A DNA stretch of 24,836 nt from an uncultured Collinsella sp. (GTDB taxonomy: Bacteria; Actinomycetota; Coriobacteriia; Coriobacteriales; Coriobacteriaceae): the NCBI GenBank assembly GCA_958431945.1, contig CAUASQ010000007.1, positions 1 through 24,836 of the forward strand, read 5' to 3'. The notes beneath the pieces are model-generated. The model was not told the DNA's origin, did no database searches, and saw only the letters and a program-made list of their open reading frames with translations. Every line of letters begins with the position of its first letter. Position 1 is the first letter of the stretch. Of this stretch, positions 23,989 through 24,836 are shown piece by piece. Both the position numbers and the translations under genes were made by a program.

Positions 23989-24023
23989 AAAAAGCGGGAC
24001 GTAGTTCACGTCCGCGCCCCGCT
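23989..24023. terminator. Bidirectional terminator
   Basis: AGCGGG (23993-23998) with CCCGCT (24018-24023), and inside it GGACGT with ACGTCC (23997-24002/24008-24013), form a hairpin between convergent genes. On the minus strand a T5 run (23993-23989) follows, so it should end the transcript of the small minus-strand gene. On the plus strand CGCTGTTTTATT follows, which may end the DUF389 transcript. Confidence 0.65.
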
Positions 24024-24043
24024 CGCTGTTTTATTGCCGTGAA

Positions 24044-24493
24044 TCAGACGTCCGCATCGACATCGCCAGACTCCACCGTAAACGCCGGATCGGTGCTCAC
24101 AAGATAAAATCGGGTCACCTTGCTATCTCTAAATTGATAGAGCTGGCCCTGCTCGCGTCGGCGCGATATATACGCAACGTGAACCGTGCCGAATTCTTCG
24201 CCGTTTTCCTTCTTTAATATCAGGATGTTGGGGTCATCCGTACGCTTAAACTGTCCGTCTGTGTAGATTCCGTCTTGGTCGACCAGCTGCCATCGACAGT
24301 TGTCCTCCTCAAGAAAAGCCAGGGTTTCCCGACTCGTTTTGTCATCCCGATAGAAACCATCAATGGCAAACCCTTCGGAAGCGCATTCCTGCATATAGGA
24401 CGTTTCTCGGCTTATAGCAAACAGCCCTGTAGCGCCCAGGAGCACAGCCAGGCAGACCACTGCAAGGGTTATCGAGACAAAACGGCGGCTCAT
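24044..24493 (-). CDS. Small membrane-anchored or secreted protein, unknown function
   Basis: A 149-residue protein not recognised as a known family. A short basic start (MSRRF) is followed by a hydrophobic segment (about 6-27: VSITLAVVCLAVLLGATGLFA), suggesting a signal anchor or signal peptide. The rest is polar, with two Cys (about 37 and 66) that could form a disulfide outside the cell. Alternating short strands (GIYTDGQFKRT, NILILKKENG, TVHVAYIS) suggest a small beta-rich fold, and the end is acidic (ESGDVDADV). The start is ATG 24493; the ribosome binding site is weak. It ends at a terminator shared with DUF389. Its codons are less GC-rich than those of its neighbours. Confidence 0.65.
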   Translation of the reverse strand: MSRRFVSITLAVVCLAVLLGATGLFAISRETSYMQECASEGFAIDGFYRDDKTSRETLAFLEEDNCRWQLVDQDGIYTDGQFKRTDDPNILILKKENGEEFGTVHVAYISRRREQGQLYQFRDSKVTRFYLVSTDPAFTVESGDVDADV

Positions 24494-24836
24494 GTTAGCC
24501 AGCCCGATACTTGTTTAACGGAGTACGAAACATACTTGGTACCTCCGATATCAGCGCAAACGTCACCTACGGCCTGCCGGCAATCATATGTTTCCAACAT
24601 CAAACCATATGGTTACAACTCGTTGGAGATAGGTTCCATGAACGGACGATAATTTGCGGCGAACGGCTACATATGTTCATTATCTCAGGGTTCCGAAGGC
24701 TATTTTTGGCGCCACCGAGGCATTGTTTTCGGAAGTATGCGGCAAATTCCGGAACTCTCGAGCATACCCCGGTTTTTCGCCAATAAAACCGACGCTCCTA
24801 TAAGTTGTCAAGAGGCAGTTTGCGGGAGCGTTCTCT
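24494..24836. other. Gene-free end of the window
   Basis: A 343-base stretch without a recognisable gene, clearly more AT-rich than the rest. CATATG occurs three times (24585, 24606, 24670). Small palindromes include ATGTTTCCAACAT and CCATATGG. A consensus-like promoter on the minus strand lies near the end. It may be the upstream region of the small minus-strand gene, or a border of transferred DNA that continues outside the window. Confidence 0.4.
24783..24811 (-). promoter_or_regulatory. Candidate sigma-70-type promoter, minus strand
   Basis: TTGACA (24811-24806, perfect -35) and TTTTAT (24788-24783) are separated by 17 bases. It would start a transcript towards the small gene at 24493, with a leader of about 280 bases, or an RNA of its own. 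No terminator is seen in between. Confidence 0.35.

Overview
The window looks like a chromosomal segment from a GC-rich, Gram-positive member of the Coriobacteriia, most like Collinsella. This is inferred from gene content: an AmaP/DUF2273/Asp23 trio, a DUF6020-type membrane protein, a sortase-anchored alanine-rich surface protein with an LAXTG-type signal, and strong AAGGAG ribosome binding sites. No rRNA, tRNA, CRISPR array, transposase or phage gene was seen. Most genes are household genes and most lie on the minus strand.

Left part (1-6470): groES-groEL is a minus-strand operon. Behind it is a 920-bp gene-free stretch with two unusual inverted-repeat structures: a 211-bp near-perfect palindrome and an inverted pair of 25-bp repeats. 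A YtcJ-type amidohydrolase (minus) and an M20 amidohydrolase (plus) follow, divergently transcribed from a short shared intergenic region.

Middle (6490-17000, minus strand): in rising coordinate order, a zinc-ribbon membrane protein with a Pro/Glu tail, a YitT-family membrane protein, the asp23-DUF2273-amaP envelope-stress operon (transcribed amaP first), yebC, a DUF6020 membrane protein, lgt, a NifU-like Fe-S scaffold, a dCMP deaminase and coaX. Four of these genes (zinc ribbon, asp23, DUF6020, lgt) end within 1-12 nt of a small hairpin. Its 13-nt loop is conserved (GGGG[A/T]C[A/G]GG plus four bases) while the stem sequence differs each time. A fifth, degenerate copy of the core forms the last codons of the dCMP deaminase. 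This constant-loop, variable-stem family is the most interesting pattern in the window.

Right part (17000-24836): an OPT-family transporter (plus) diverges from coaX and converges on a 1151-residue surface protein (minus). The latter has a signal peptide, two long alanine-rich coiled-coil arms, a central CAP domain and a C-terminal LAQTG anchor. A run of nine G just after its signal peptide is placed so that loss or gain of one G gives an almost immediate stop, a possible phase-variation switch. A DUF389 membrane protein with an EF-hand-like loop (plus) and a small unidentified membrane-anchored protein (minus) complete the window. The last 343 bases are gene-free and less GC-rich.
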